This document shows positions 1 to 8,401 of a stretch of DNA of 56,548 nucleotides, piece after piece (the stretch's first letter is position 1; every line of letters starts with the position of its first letter). The DNA comes from Longimicrobium sp. (GTDB taxonomy: Bacteria > Gemmatimonadota > Gemmatimonadetes > Longimicrobiales > Longimicrobiaceae). Position numbers and translations under genes: made by a program. The stretch lies in NCBI GenBank assembly GCA_036387335.1, contig DASVTZ010000029.1:1-56548 (forward strand). The letters run 5' to 3'. A model generated the notes under the pieces. That model was not told the DNA's origin and made no database searches. It saw only the letters and a list, made by a program, of their open reading frames with translations.

Positions 1-701
1 GGGTCGATCTCCAGCTCGCGGACGTCCAGAATGGGCACCGGCTCGCCATCCACCAGCAGCAGCTTCTGCCCGACGGGTGCGGCGGCCGCCTCGTCCCAGT
101 CCGTCACCCGCCCCAGCCGCACCTCGCCGTCCGCGTGGCGCCACGAGAGCGGCGAGAGCGCCGGGATCAGCACCTCGCCCATCTCCGCGCCCGGGTAGCC
201 GTCGGCCGCCTGCACCCGGGCCGGGGCCCAGAGCAGGTCGCGCAGCCGCGATGGGGCTTCTACCCGCACCGCCGCGAGCTGCGCAAAGGGGATCCACGTG
301 TACTGCCCCGCCGCGAACAGCTCCAGCCGCGCACCCAGCCGCGGGTCCGCGTCGGTGATGGACGAGAACGGCCGCCCGTTCAGGCGCCCCGCCACGGGGC
401 GGCCGTCCTCCGCCGGCGGGGGGCTGCCGGAGGCGAACAGCTCCTGGCGGGTGCGCTCGGCGTGCAGGGCGCTGCGGTACAGCAGCGCGCCCAGCTCCGC
501 CTCGCGGCTGCCGCGCGCCACCACGTCCAGCTGCTTCTCCGCCCGGTCGTACTGCCCGGCGAAGCACAGCAGCTCGAAGAGGAAGGTGCGCGCCCGGACG
601 TCGCCCGGGTCGTCGCGAAGCTCCGCCCCCAGCGCCTCGATGGCCTCGTCCAGACGGCCCTCGTCCAGCAGCGCGCGGGCGCTCGCGGCCGCCGCGGGCA
701 T
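1..701 (-). CDS. tagJ: T6SS accessory protein TagJ/ImpE (3' end cut by the window edge)
   Basis: The minus-strand frame opens with ATG at 701 and runs off the window at base 1, giving 233 residues. ImpE/TagJ proteins are usually somewhat longer, so a short C-terminal piece is missing. Residues about 7-60 (ALLDEGRLDEAIEALGAELR...LFELLCFAGQYDRAEKQLD) form the helical, TPR-like N-terminal part typical of the family. The C-terminal half has the SPLSWRHADGEVRLGR and QKLLLVDGEP pattern. TagJ is an accessory factor that binds the TssB/TssC sheath system in other bacteria. It follows hcp with one base between stop and start, so it belongs to the same operon as tssB, tssC and hcp. The family call is confident; whether it is essential for secretion here is unknown. 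Confidence 0.85.
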   Translation of the reverse strand, partial: MPAAAASARALLDEGRLDEAIEALGAELRDDPGDVRARTFLFELLCFAGQYDRAEKQLDVVARGSREAELGALLYRSALHAERTRQELFASGSPPPAEDGRPVAGRLNGRPFSSITDADPRLGARLELFAAGQYTWIPFAQLAAVRVEAPSRLRDLLWAPARVQAADGYPGAEMGEVLIPALSPLSWRHADGEVRLGRVTDWDEAAAAPVGQKLLLVDGEPVPILDVRELEID

Positions 702-702
702 G

Positions 703-1191
703 TCAGGGCGTCACCGTCTGCAGGTTCCAGCTCGCCACCACCGGCGCGCCGGTGGCGCCCGCGTCGGACTGCGGCGTGTACGTGACCGTCACCTTGCCGA
801 AGGTGATCCCCAGCGACTCCGTGGGCCGGTCGTCGCCACCCGTGCTGCCGCTCCACTGGATGTTGTCCACGTACACCTTTTCGAACTCGTAGACCAGGTA
901 GTCCACCGGCGCGTCGCCGCCCGCCTTGCGCAGAGTGACCTTGGCCTTGGGAAAGTGCTTGCCGGCGCAGCAGGCCTGGAACAGCGGCGGACTGGCCGTG
1001 TCGGTGGCCTTGAGGCAGTTGAACGACGAGACGGTCGCCTTGCCCGCGCCGCCGCCGGAGCCCATGGAGCCCACCGTGGTGGTGTTGCTCGCGCCCCAGC
1101 TGAAGCTGAGCAGCTCGATGTGCTTCTCGAAGCCGGACCGGGTGGACTCGCCGTCCACGCCTTCGATCTTGAGGAATGCGTCGAATGCCAT
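703..1191 (-). CDS. hcp: Hcp, type VI secretion inner-tube protein
   Basis: This 162-residue protein starts MAFDAFLKIEGVDGES and has the Hcp1 beta-barrel pattern: KHIELLSFSWGASN, then KPxSS-like strands, KVTLRKAGGD, YEFEKVYVDNIQWSG and a terminal SLGITFGKVTVTYTPQ strand. Hcp forms hexameric rings that stack into the tube ejected by the contractile T6SS sheath. The length is normal, with no C-terminal effector extension. It lies between tssC and tagJ on the same strand. The gap to tssC is 67 bp, longer than the other gaps, so extra expression from its own leader is possible. A run of AGAGG upstream of the ATG can serve as ribosome binding site. Confidence 0.93.
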   Translation of the reverse strand: MAFDAFLKIEGVDGESTRSGFEKHIELLSFSWGASNTTTVGSMGSGGGAGKATVSSFNCLKATDTASPPLFQACCAGKHFPKAKVTLRKAGGDAPVDYLVYEFEKVYVDNIQWSGSTGGDDRPTESLGITFGKVTVTYTPQSDAGATGAPVVASWNLQTVTP

Positions 1192-1258
1192 GGTTCGTGT
1201 GCCTCTGGAAGGGTTGAGGTGCCCGGCGCGCGTCCGCGCCCCGGGCGGGGTGGGGCGC

Positions 1259-2749
1259 TCAGGCCGCCGGCGCCGGAAGGTCGGCCACCAGCCGCATCGA
1301 CACGCTCAGCTCGTCCAGCTGGAAGTGGGGGCGCAGGAACGCCACGGCGCGGTACGCCCCCGGCTTGCCCGGGATCTCCACCACGTCGATGCGCGCGTCG
1401 CGCAGCGGCCGCTTGGACTTCACCTCGGCCGAGGCGTCGTCGTTGGCCACCACGTAGTTGCTGATCCAGCGGTTCAGGAACGTCTCCGCCTGGCTGCGCG
1501 AGGTGTAGCCGCCGATCTTGTCGCGCATCATGCTCTTGAGGTAGTGCGCGAAACGCGAGACGGCGAAGATGTAGGGGAGCTGCGCGCTGATGCGCGCGTT
1601 GCCCGTGGCGGCGTCGCTGTCGTAGACGCGGGGCTTCTGCGCGGACTGCACGCTGAAGAAGGCCGCCTTGGGGGTCCCCTTGCAGTGCACCAGCGGCGCG
1701 AACCCCAGGTCGGCCAGCTCCTTCTCCCGCCGGTCGGTGATGGAGCACTCGGTGGGGCACTTCATGGCCACGTCGCCCGCGTCGGTCTTGAAGGTGTGGA
1801 CCGGCAGCCCCTCCACCAGCCCGCCGCTCTCCACCCCGCGGATGGTGGCGCACCAGCCGTAGGTGCCGAACGCCTGCGTCACCCGCGCGCCCAGCGCCCA
1901 GGCCGCGTTGCCCCACAGGTAGCGGCCGTGCTCGGTGCCGTCCACGCCCTCGTCGTAGTCGAACGCGTCCACCGGCACGCCGTTGCGGCCGTAGGGGTCG
2001 CGCAGCAGCATGCGCGGCAGGGTGAGCGCCACGTAGCGCGAGTCCTCGCTCTCGCGGAACGCCTTCCACAGCGCGTACTCGGTGGTGTCGAAGATCTTGG
2101 CCAGGTCGCGCGGGGCGTCCAGCTGGGTGTAGCTCTCCAGGTTGAACATGTTGCTGGAGGCGCCGGTGATGAACGGCGCGTGCGCCGCCGCGGCCACCTG
2201 CGACACCTTGCTCAGCAGCTCGATGTCCTGCCCGTCGCGGCCGAACTCGTAGTCGCCCAGCAGCGCGGCGAAGGGAGCGCCGCCGAAGACGCCGTACTCC
2301 TCCTCGTAGACCTTTTTGAAGAGGGCGCTCTGGTCGAACTCCGGCGCCTTGCGCAGGTCCGTGAGCAGCTCCTTCTTGGAGGCGTTGAGCACCTTGATCT
2401 TGAGGTTCGCCCCCGTCTCGCTCTGCGACAGCAGGTACTTCAGCCCTCGCCAGGTAGCCTCCAGCCGCTGGAACTCCGGGTGGTGCATGATCTCGCGGAG
2501 CTGGGCCGAGAGCAGCGCGTCGATCTGCGCGATGCGGGCGTTCAGCATGGCCTCGGTGTCGGGGCCCACGGCCATGGTGCCGTCCAGCACCTCTTCCACG
2601 AACCGCTTCACCAGGTCGCGGCCGCGCGCCTGCGCCGGCCCGGCGGGGCCGAAGCGCCCCTCGCGGACGATGGTGTCCAGGATCCCCTGGTGCTCGGCGG
2701 CCTCCTCCGCGGCGGCCGCGGGGCGGGCTCCCTGCAGCTCAGTTGACAT
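1259..2749 (-). CDS. tssC: TssC (VipB/ImpD), large subunit of the T6SS contractile sheath
   Basis: This 496-residue protein carries the family hallmarks in order: an N-terminal helical part with LVKRFVEEVLDGTMAVG, the HHPEFQRLEATWRGLKYLL block (residues about 90-110), GDYEFGRDGQDIELLSKVSQVAAAAHAPFI, a GLPVHTFKTDAGDVAMKCPTE segment, and a C-terminal RFAHYLKSMMRDKIGG and RWISNYV region. TssC pairs with TssB to build the contracting sheath in the cytoplasm. Its ATG lies inside the end of tssB (11-bp overlap), which fits translational coupling and equal amounts of the two sheath proteins. Length is usual for the family. Confidence 0.95.
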   Translation of the reverse strand: MSTELQGARPAAAAEEAAEHQGILDTIVREGRFGPAGPAQARGRDLVKRFVEEVLDGTMAVGPDTEAMLNARIAQIDALLSAQLREIMHHPEFQRLEATWRGLKYLLSQSETGANLKIKVLNASKKELLTDLRKAPEFDQSALFKKVYEEEYGVFGGAPFAALLGDYEFGRDGQDIELLSKVSQVAAAAHAPFITGASSNMFNLESYTQLDAPRDLAKIFDTTEYALWKAFRESEDSRYVALTLPRMLLRDPYGRNGVPVDAFDYDEGVDGTEHGRYLWGNAAWALGARVTQAFGTYGWCATIRGVESGGLVEGLPVHTFKTDAGDVAMKCPTECSITDRREKELADLGFAPLVHCKGTPKAAFFSVQSAQKPRVYDSDAATGNARISAQLPYIFAVSRFAHYLKSMMRDKIGGYTSRSQAETFLNRWISNYVVANDDASAEVKSKRPLRDARIDVVEIPGKPGAYRAVAFLRPHFQLDELSVSMRLVADLPAPAA

Positions 2750-3254
2750 CGGCGGCCTCCTGCGGCTCCAGCTCGTGCTTCAGGCGGCCCAGCGCCTCCT
2801 GGTCGTGCAGGGTGGCCTGGAGGATCTCCTCGAGCTTGTCGTTGCCCTGCAGGCTGCCGCGGAGGTCTGAGAGCTGGCGGCGCAGCTCCACCAGCCTGCG
2901 CAGCGGCTCCACCTGCTCCGCCACGCGGTCCGGCGCGAAGTCGTCCAGCGACTGGAAGTGCAGGTCCACCCCCACGCGGCCGTCCTGGTCGCTGAGGCGG
3001 TTGTCCACCTTGAACGAAAGGTGCGGCTGCATGCGCCGCAGCACGTCGTCGAAGTTGTCCGGGGTGACCTCCACGAACTTGCGGTCCTTGAGGCGCGCCA
3101 GCGGCTCCGTGGGGTGGCCGGTGAAGTCGCCCAGGACGCCCATCACGAACGGCAGCTCCTTCATCTCGATGGCGCCGCCCACCTCTACGTCGTAGCTGAT
3201 GTGTACGCGAGGCGCGCGGACGCGTCCCAGCTTTGCGTGGATGCCCTCTGCCAT
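2739..3254 (-). CDS. tssB: TssB (VipA/ImpC), small subunit of the T6SS sheath
   Basis: This 171-residue protein has the diagnostic KLGRVRAPRVHISYDVEVGGA start, then ELPFVMGVLGDFTG, KFVEVTPDNFDDVL and the DFAPDRVAEQVEPLRRLVELRRQL helix. This is the full TssB/VipA pattern. It interlocks with TssC to form the sheath protomer. The start is supported by AGGAG seven bases upstream. It is the first gene of the minus-strand operon tssB-tssC-hcp-tagJ. Its 468-bp upstream region contains the two palindromes described separately, so this is where operon control is likely to act. Confidence 0.95.
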   Translation of the reverse strand: MAEGIHAKLGRVRAPRVHISYDVEVGGAIEMKELPFVMGVLGDFTGHPTEPLARLKDRKFVEVTPDNFDDVLRRMQPHLSFKVDNRLSDQDGRVGVDLHFQSLDDFAPDRVAEQVEPLRRLVELRRQLSDLRGSLQGNDKLEEILQATLHDQEALGRLKHELEPQEAADVN

Positions 3255-3379
3255 CGTCCGCTCCTGTGTGATGGTGCGCGTGGGGGGAGAGAAGGCCGGC
3301 GCGGGAGGTGTCGGGCCGGGCGGCCGGTGCGCCGTTGAAGTGCCCGCCGGTCAGGATACGAACGGGCAGGTGAGGCCAC

Positions 3380-3397
3380 ATGGGCAGATCTGCCCAT
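3380..3397. promoter_or_regulatory. 18-bp perfect palindrome, operator-like, upstream of tssB
   Basis: ATGGGCA-GATC-TGCCCAT reads identically on both strands. It lies 126 bp upstream of the tssB start. The same half-sites with the same 4-bp spacer recur at 3535-3552. Paired copies suggest a dimeric regulator; the nearby LuxR-type gene is the obvious candidate, but this is inference. Confidence 0.55.
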
Positions 3398-3534
3398 TCT
3401 CCGCGCCCGGTGCCGGCGATGTTCGCTTCCCGCGGCGGTCCGCGGCCGACACCGGATGGTGCGGAACCGGCCGTGTACGCCCGGCCCGCCGCGGTGCAAC
3501 GGTCCGCAGGTTACCGCCGGCTCAGACCCGTCGC

Positions 3535-3552
3535 ATGGGCAGTTATGCCCAT
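3535..3552. promoter_or_regulatory. Second copy of the operator-like palindrome
   Basis: ATGGGCA-GTTA-TGCCCAT has half-sites identical to the copy at 3380-3397, and only the 4-bp centre differs. The two centres are 155 bp apart, which would allow looping. Apart from these sites I see no gene in 3255-3722. Confidence 0.55.
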
Positions 3553-3722
3553 TTCGGCGTGGGCCCGCGGACGCCCATCTCGCCCCGCATCTCACGGCCT
3601 CCAGCGGCTCCGCGCCTCCGCCGGCCGCGGGCATCCTCGCCCGTTCGAGCGTATATGGCCGTCGGGGGCACGCCGAGCGCCGCCCCGTCGCGCTCGGCGG
3701 GGCGGCAGTAGCGGTGGGAGAG

Positions 3723-4382
3723 TCAGCGCGCTTCCGCGGCGCGGCGCCCCACGCGCAGCACGTGGGCGGCCACCTCGCCGCGGGAGCGTACGCCCAGCTT
3801 CTGGCGCAGGTGCTCCGTGTGGTGGCGCGCGGTGTGGAGGGAGATGCAGAGCCGCGTTGCGATCTCCGCGTCGGAAAGGCCGAGCGTGACCAGGCGTGCC
3901 ACGCGTGCCTCCCGCGCCGTCAGGCTGTAGCGGGCCCGCAGCACCTCCGCGGGAAGGAACTCGGCGCCGGCGGGCTCCAGCGCCACCAGCAGCAGCGCGG
4001 CGCGCGGCTCCACGTCCGCGCGAACCATGCTGCCGCGGAGGAGGTAGCTTCCCTCCGAGGTGTCGAAGTCGCGCATCGCCAGCTCCTCCATCGCCTCCTG
4101 GTGGCGATGGCCGCGGCGTGCGAGCGCGCCCAGCGACTCCACGAAGCGGCGGATCTCGCGGCGGATGTCCTCCGCGTCGGGTTGCTCGGCGAGGATGCCC
4201 AGCAGCGTGGCGTTGGCGTGAACGGGGCGCTCGTCCAGGTCCACGAAGACCACGCCGTCGCGCAGCAGGTCCAGCGCGCGGGCCAGCAGTCCGTTCGGCG
4301 GGGCAACGGTTCCCTGGAGGGGAGAGGCCTGGTTTCCCAGGCGCAGAGACGAGAGGGGTGGCGGCGCAATCGGCGCGTACAT
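3723..4382 (-). CDS. LuxR-type transcriptional regulator with a PAS-like N-terminal domain
   Basis: This is a 219-residue protein if translation starts at ATG 4382, which has GGGAG about eight bases upstream. An in-frame ATG at 4415 lacks such support. Residues about 30-60 (ALDLLRDGVVFVDLDERPVHANATLLGIL) look like the start of a PAS sensory domain. Residues about 153-210 (YSLTAREARVARLVTLGLSDAEIATRLCISLHTARHHTEHLRQKLGV) are a clear LuxR/GerE helix-turn-helix. There is no receiver domain and no obvious acyl-homoserine-lactone domain. It lies upstream of tssB on the same strand, 468 bp away, so it may regulate the T6SS operon through the palindromes between them (inference). Confidence 0.85.
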   Translation of the reverse strand: MYAPIAPPPLSSLRLGNQASPLQGTVAPPNGLLARALDLLRDGVVFVDLDERPVHANATLLGILAEQPDAEDIRREIRRFVESLGALARRGHRHQEAMEELAMRDFDTSEGSYLLRGSMVRADVEPRAALLLVALEPAGAEFLPAEVLRARYSLTAREARVARLVTLGLSDAEIATRLCISLHTARHHTEHLRQKLGVRSRGEVAAHVLRVGRRAAEAR

Positions 4383-5098
4383 GTGGCACTCCCGAATCGA
4401 AGATGAAAATACCAACCTGTATTGTGGGTCATTGACGACTGCGCCGTGTGGGTCTCCTCCAGTGGGAAGGGTTAATCAGGAGATCGAAAAACCGTAAGAC
4501 GAAAATCAGAACGGGTGTTTCCGGACGTAAATGATCCTCAAATGCGCTCGCAAAGCAGACTTCAAAGTCTGAAACCCATCTGTCGATCAGCCGGGAACGG
4601 GAGATGCCCTGATGTGGAAGAGTAGGACCGCGGCTCCCATTTTTCCGCCGGACCGGCTGGCGCAGGCAGGTTTGGTGCCCGGTTAGAGGCACAGCGCCGA
4701 CCGCTCCGTACGGGACTCTGCGCCCGCGCAAAGCCGGACCGCCGGCGCGAGGCAACCTCCCTCGTATCGGCTATTTATGACCTGGCCGGCCGGGCACGGC
4801 GGTGCAGGCGCGCGACGCCCGTTGTGCGCGATGGAAAACGTCGTCATAAGTCCTTGCTGTCCCAGTGGGGCACGCGCGCCCCGGCATCCGTGCCCCAAAA
4901 GAGACGCCGAATGCATCGGCCTTTACAACATCCGGACGCGCGTTTGCGGGAGAGACGCTCCCGCCTCGAGCGCGCTGGCATAGGAACACCTTCGAACGTA
5001 CCCTGCACTCCGTGCTGGCGTCCTCGCTCCCGACGCGGAACGTCCTCGCCGCCGCACCATGCCCGGCAGCCGCGCCGGGCGTGGTTTTCTCTCCTTCG
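4383..5098. other. Gene-free stretch with one short inverted repeat
   Basis: No reading frame here has convincing protein character. Base composition is locally less GC-rich around 4440-4600 than in neighbouring genes. At 4556-4571 there is an inverted repeat CAGACTT-CA-AAGTCTG, about 175 bp upstream of the LuxR-type gene, which could be an operator for it. I see nothing else. Confidence 0.4.
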
Positions 5099-5345
5099 AG
5101 ATGACCCAGTTCTCCGCACCGCAAATCGGTATCTTGCACGCAGGCAGGTTCCCTCCCCGCCATTCTACATCCCTCCCCCCGTGCGACGGTCTACTCTCCT
5201 GCTGCTCATCTTCTTGGGGCTCTCCGGGACTTTCGCACTGATTTCTTCGCGCGCCAGCAGCTTCCCGGCCGAAGTGCTGGGCGTGCTGCATACGTTGTCG
5301 GACGACGGTCCGGCGCCGATGGAAGCGTTCGCCATCGTCCGGCCT
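5099..5345 (+). pseudogene. Truncated, decayed copy of the promoter and 5' end of the alpha-2-macroglobulin gene
   Basis: From about 5099 the sequence aligns with 10442 onward. Both have GTATCTTGCAC (5129-5139 and 10471-10481), then GGTTCCCTCCCCGCC, then a GTG start (5181 and 10522) after a leader of almost identical length. The encoded N-termini match: VRRSTLLLLIFLGLSGTFA here against VRRSTLLLIAVLGLSGTLA in the intact gene, followed by SSRAS and LGVL in both. Similarity fades near 5325, and the reading frame continues as unrelated sequence. So this is the first 50 or so codons of a paralogue plus its upstream region. It lies just before a block of accessory genes that ends at the intact copy. 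Confidence 0.8.
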
Positions 5346-5945
5346 CTACGGCTCGCCGCTCGTACCTGCCGGCGGCGAGGGTGGAGCGCCCGGCCAGTTG
5401 CGCATCCGCCAGAGTCTTGCGTCCAGCTCCTCGTCCGAGACTTCGTTGGGTGCATCCGGCATCAGCATCCGGTCGGCCCGCCGAAGTGAGACGGCCCCTC
5501 TGCTCCCCACGACCACGTAGTCGAGCACCACGATCCCGAGAACGGCGCCGGCGAGCTCCATCTGGTGCGCCAGCTCGACGTCCACCTCGCTCAGGGCGGT
5601 GGGCCCTGACACCTCGTTGCGCGCCAGGACCACCGCGAACGCATTCGCGGCGAGCGCCGCCTTGAACACCGAGGTCGGGGGGCAGTGTACGAAATTGACC
5701 TCACCCACCGCCGCGACGTGTGCACCCGTCACGCGATACTGCGAGTCGAGATAGAAGGCGATGAAGTAGACCCGGTCCGGCTTGCCCGCGACCCGGCGGA
5801 ACAGGTGGGTGATCTGCGAGGGGTTGTTCGCATACCGGGTACGTGAAGTGACGGAGCCGGTGCGGACCAGCTCAAGACGATAGACGGAGACCTCGTACCC
5901 ATCCGCGTTCATTCCACCCGTGCCGCCGGTTTCCACACCATTCAT
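5346..5945 (-). CDS. RadC-like JAB/MPN-domain protein with a degenerate metal site
   Basis: About 199 residues. The central part (VYFIAFYLDSQYRVTGAHV, FKAALAANAFAVVLARNEVSG, SEVDVELAHQMELAGAVLGI, VVLDYVVVG) follows the RadC family pattern closely. Family members carry a JAMM zinc motif H-N-H-P-S-G followed by S-x-x-D. Here the two histidines are replaced (ARNEVSG), while the Asp of EVD remains, so metal-dependent peptidase activity is unlikely. ATG 5951 is also possible, but ATG 5945 is better spaced from GAGG. It follows the AraC-type gene by about 35 bp on the same strand, probably as one operon. RadC-like proteins are common in mobile DNA; the role here is unknown. Confidence 0.65.
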   Translation of the reverse strand: MNGVETGGTGGMNADGYEVSVYRLELVRTGSVTSRTRYANNPSQITHLFRRVAGKPDRVYFIAFYLDSQYRVTGAHVAAVGEVNFVHCPPTSVFKAALAANAFAVVLARNEVSGPTALSEVDVELAHQMELAGAVLGIVVLDYVVVGSRGAVSLRRADRMLMPDAPNEVSDEELDARLWRMRNWPGAPPSPPAGTSGEP

Positions 5946-5980
5946 CTGCATTCCTCGCCCGTTTGGATGTGCTCTTGGTT

Positions 5981-6826
5981 TCAGTTGAGATATGACTTCG
6001 GAGACCGTGCGGCGGCTCGTGCCTGTGCCCGCGCCTTTGCAAGCTCATCCCTGAACGGTAGCGCGATGGTCGCGTGCGCACCCTTCTCCTTGACCTCAGC
6101 CGGCGTGGTCTTCACGACGGCCTTGAATGCGTGCCGCAGACTCGCGTCGGAAGCGTAGCCGCATGCGCGGGCGACTGCGGCAACGGATCGGCGGTTGCCC
6201 TCGCAGAGCATATCCGCGGCAAGCAGAAGCCGCATCCAGACGAAGATCCGACGAGGCTGCGGAAGCCCCGACTTGAGGCACCAGCGTAATAGCGTTCGTT
6301 CCGTGAGCTGGAGCCTCTCCGCGAGGTCGGTTGTTTGTCCACCATCGGACACCACCTCGGCCGCGGCGGTGATCAATGCCCGCGCCCGCATCGGAAGCGA
6401 GCGGGGCAGTGCGCGCTTCAGGACGACCCGGATGCGATGGTGGCGCACTGCCGCGAACCTGTGGAGGATCCCCGATGAGGTCAGCTCTTCACCGAGGTCG
6501 AGTGCATCGGCTACGCCCCACTGATGAAGGCACCGAAGGTCGCTGATCCGGTCAGGGATCACCTCGAATGCCACCACAACTGGCGAAGAAGGGCACTGCG
6601 CCAGCATTCGGAACAACTGCTCAGACAACGCACCCGGAGGTGTAGCCGCAAGGTACGGGTTCACCACGACTACGCTGTTCGGCGCGCATCGCTTCAGCGC
6701 CTCCCGAAGGGTTGTCCAATCCGCCACAACGCGCAGCCGACACGTTGGGCCGAGGTTGCGCCGGAGCGCGGCCTCCACCTCCGGCGCATCGTGCAGCAAA
6801 TAGAGCGTGGGGATTTCGGATTGCAT
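5981..6826 (-). CDS. AraC-type regulator with a receiver-like N-terminal domain
   Basis: This is a 281-residue protein. Residues about 1-110 (PTLYLLHDAPEVEAALRR...CAPNSVVVVNPYL...SPVVVAFEV) resemble a degenerate response-regulator or signal-sensing fold. Residues about 150-250 carry an AraC helix-turn-helix: TTDLAERLQLTERTLLRWCLKSGL, then SVAAVARACGYASDASLRHAFKAVVKTTPAEV. It is divergent from the small lipoprotein gene at 6907, with about 80 bp of relatively AT-rich sequence between them, and co-directional with the RadC-like gene. It probably controls one or both neighbours (inference from layout). No effector can be deduced. Confidence 0.8.
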   Translation of the reverse strand: MQSEIPTLYLLHDAPEVEAALRRNLGPTCRLRVVADWTTLREALKRCAPNSVVVVNPYLAATPPGALSEQLFRMLAQCPSSPVVVAFEVIPDRISDLRCLHQWGVADALDLGEELTSSGILHRFAAVRHHRIRVVLKRALPRSLPMRARALITAAAEVVSDGGQTTDLAERLQLTERTLLRWCLKSGLPQPRRIFVWMRLLLAADMLCEGNRRSVAAVARACGYASDASLRHAFKAVVKTTPAEVKEKGAHATIALPFRDELAKARAQARAAARSPKSYLN

Positions 6827-6906
6827 GAGTTGTCCGAAAAAATGATAATTCGGTGGGCCATACGGGCCGCTAGGCGATCATTCCCCCGTTCTACCGGAGC
6901 ACCAAC

Positions 6907-7125
6907 ATGAGAAACGTCACCGTAGCGCTCGTGCTTCTCGCCCTGGCTGGCTGCTCAAATTCACCGACGGACACTCCCGCACGGAGCCGCATCATCCCTT
7001 CGAAGCCATCCCTTGAAGGCGGCGGGTATATGGGAAGCGGCCTCGCCGTGAAGCCGCCTCCGTCAGACTCAACCACCAGTTCCGCGCGCGAGCCAACCAC
7101 CCTCAGCACGAGCGAGCCAGACTGA
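6907..7125 (+). CDS. Small lipoprotein
   Basis: The 72-residue product begins MRNVTVALVLLALAGCSNS: a positively charged start, a hydrophobic core and a lipobox (LAGC) with the modified cysteine at residue 16. The mature part is short, rich in Ser, Thr and Pro, and contains a GGGYMGSG motif. CGGAG lies about seven bases before the ATG. It is divergent from the AraC-type regulator and convergent with the TPR gene, overlapping the end of the latter by 23 bp. No known domain is visible and the role is unknown. The signal peptide and ribosome binding site make it likely to be a real gene despite its size. Confidence 0.7.
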   Translation: MRNVTVALVLLALAGCSNSPTDTPARSRIIPSKPSLEGGGYMGSGLAVKPPPSDSTTSSAREPTTLSTSEPD

Positions 7126-8401
7126 GCACGGGAGTGGTCCCGAGAGTCTGAACGAATTCGTTCGCGAGCTGTTCAGCGCGATCCTTGACGTTGAGGCTCT
7201 CGACCGCTCCGGCTCGATCGAGTCGGCTCTCGGCCCTGGCCGCGTCCAGTTCTGCCTCTGCTTGCATGCGGAGCTGGGCGAGCCCGTTTTCAGATGCTAT
7301 CCGGTGGGCATGCCGCGCCCACTTTTCCGCGTCCAGCATGTTCCCGGCGAGCCCCGCACCCTTTGCTAACGCGAGGTATACCTCGCCAGCCCTCGCCTTG
7401 CTCACTGGCCGGTTCAAGGCGCGTATGGCTTCGCGACCCTTTCTCTCGTACGTCTTTCCATCCGCAAGCCCCGCTGCCGCCCGAGCGGTATTCGCCGCGA
7501 TCAGCGCACGGTCCGCTGGTTCCACGAACGAGGATGAGAGAGCAGAGAAAACGGTGAGAGCGCGCGCAAACTGTCCCTGGTTCAACCAGAAGCAGGCAAC
7601 GTCATGCGCCAGCGCCGGAATTCGCCCGTGAGTGCGGCCGTAGGTCTCGAATGCAAGGGCCGCGAGCTCATTGGCTTCTTTCACCCTCCCCGTCTCTGCT
7701 GCGATTACGAAGAGATCATGGTAAGCAAAGCCCGTATAGCTCTTCACACGCCTGCGCAGGCTCGTCTTGAGGCCGCGCATTGCGAGTGCTTTCGCCGCCG
7801 GATAGTTGCCGGTCCTCATGTACAAGCCCGCAAGGACCAGATAGGCGAGCGTGTATGTCTCCCAATCCTTCCCACGTGCCAGCCGGATGGCTTTGCGAAA
7901 CCATGACTCCGCCCGGGCTGTGTCCCCGCAGTCCCGTGCTTCACGGCCAACTTCACAGGCGAGCCTCGGATCAGTGGAGCTCAGGAGTGCTGCGGCCTGA
8001 CGGAAGGCGAGACTCGTCGCCTGCCAGCTTTCGCCTTTCGCCCACGTCGCGATCATCTGGCATGCCCGTGCTACCTCTTCCTCTGACCCTGCATCGGGAG
8101 CGGTGCGGAGCGCGTCCAGTATCGCAAACGCTCCCGATAGCACGGCGGGGAGACCCGGCACCCCCTCTCTGGTAAGATCGGTCTCCTGATCGCGCTTCAT
8201 ACCGGCGCGCAACTCCGGGTGAAGAATCCATTGCGTCACGAAGCGGATGTGCTGCCAGAGGCGGAGACCGACTGCGTCTGGCAATTCGAGCAGCACTTCA
8301 ATCGCCTCTACGTGCGCCTCCCCGCGGAGGAGCGGTGGAGCTGCAAGCCAGGGCCGCGTTTGGGACCGGCCGAATGCCTTCTGCGGCTCCAAAGAACTCA
8401 T
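7103..8401 (-). CDS. TPR-repeat protein of unknown function
   Basis: This is a 432-residue protein with no signal peptide or membrane segment. The middle and C-terminal parts are a run of helical hairpins with TPR character: ARAESWFRKAIRLARGKDWETYTLAYLVLAGLYMRTGNYPAAKALAMRGL, GRVKEANELAALAFETYG, NQGQFARALTVFSALSS and MLDAEKWARHAHRIASENG. The N-terminal 100 residues have no recognisable fold. TPR arrays bind proteins; no partner is evident. It overlaps the 3' end of the lipoprotein gene tail to tail. The ATG at 8401 is the only reasonable start and has no strong ribosome binding site. Confidence 0.75.
   Translation of the reverse strand: MSSLEPQKAFGRSQTRPWLAAPPLLRGEAHVEAIEVLLELPDAVGLRLWQHIRFVTQWILHPELRAGMKRDQETDLTREGVPGLPAVLSGAFAILDALRTAPDAGSEEEVARACQMIATWAKGESWQATSLAFRQAAALLSSTDPRLACEVGREARDCGDTARAESWFRKAIRLARGKDWETYTLAYLVLAGLYMRTGNYPAAKALAMRGLKTSLRRRVKSYTGFAYHDLFVIAAETGRVKEANELAALAFETYGRTHGRIPALAHDVACFWLNQGQFARALTVFSALSSSFVEPADRALIAANTARAAAGLADGKTYERKGREAIRALNRPVSKARAGEVYLALAKGAGLAGNMLDAEKWARHAHRIASENGLAQLRMQAEAELDAARAESRLDRAGAVESLNVKDRAEQLANEFVQTLGTTPVLSLARSC

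Noticed and set aside
926-2746. A 606-codon plus-strand frame opposite hcp and tssC
   Set aside because: No recognisable protein features; the minus-strand genes have strong family matches.
1-3254. A complete type VI secretion gene cluster
   Set aside because: Only tagJ, hcp, tssC and tssB are in the window. No baseplate, membrane complex or ClpV gene is seen, so completeness cannot be claimed.
4429-4755. A 108-codon minus-strand frame in the stretch upstream of the LuxR-type gene
   Set aside because: No ribosome binding site, no family pattern and Arg/Pro-rich composition; treated as non-coding.
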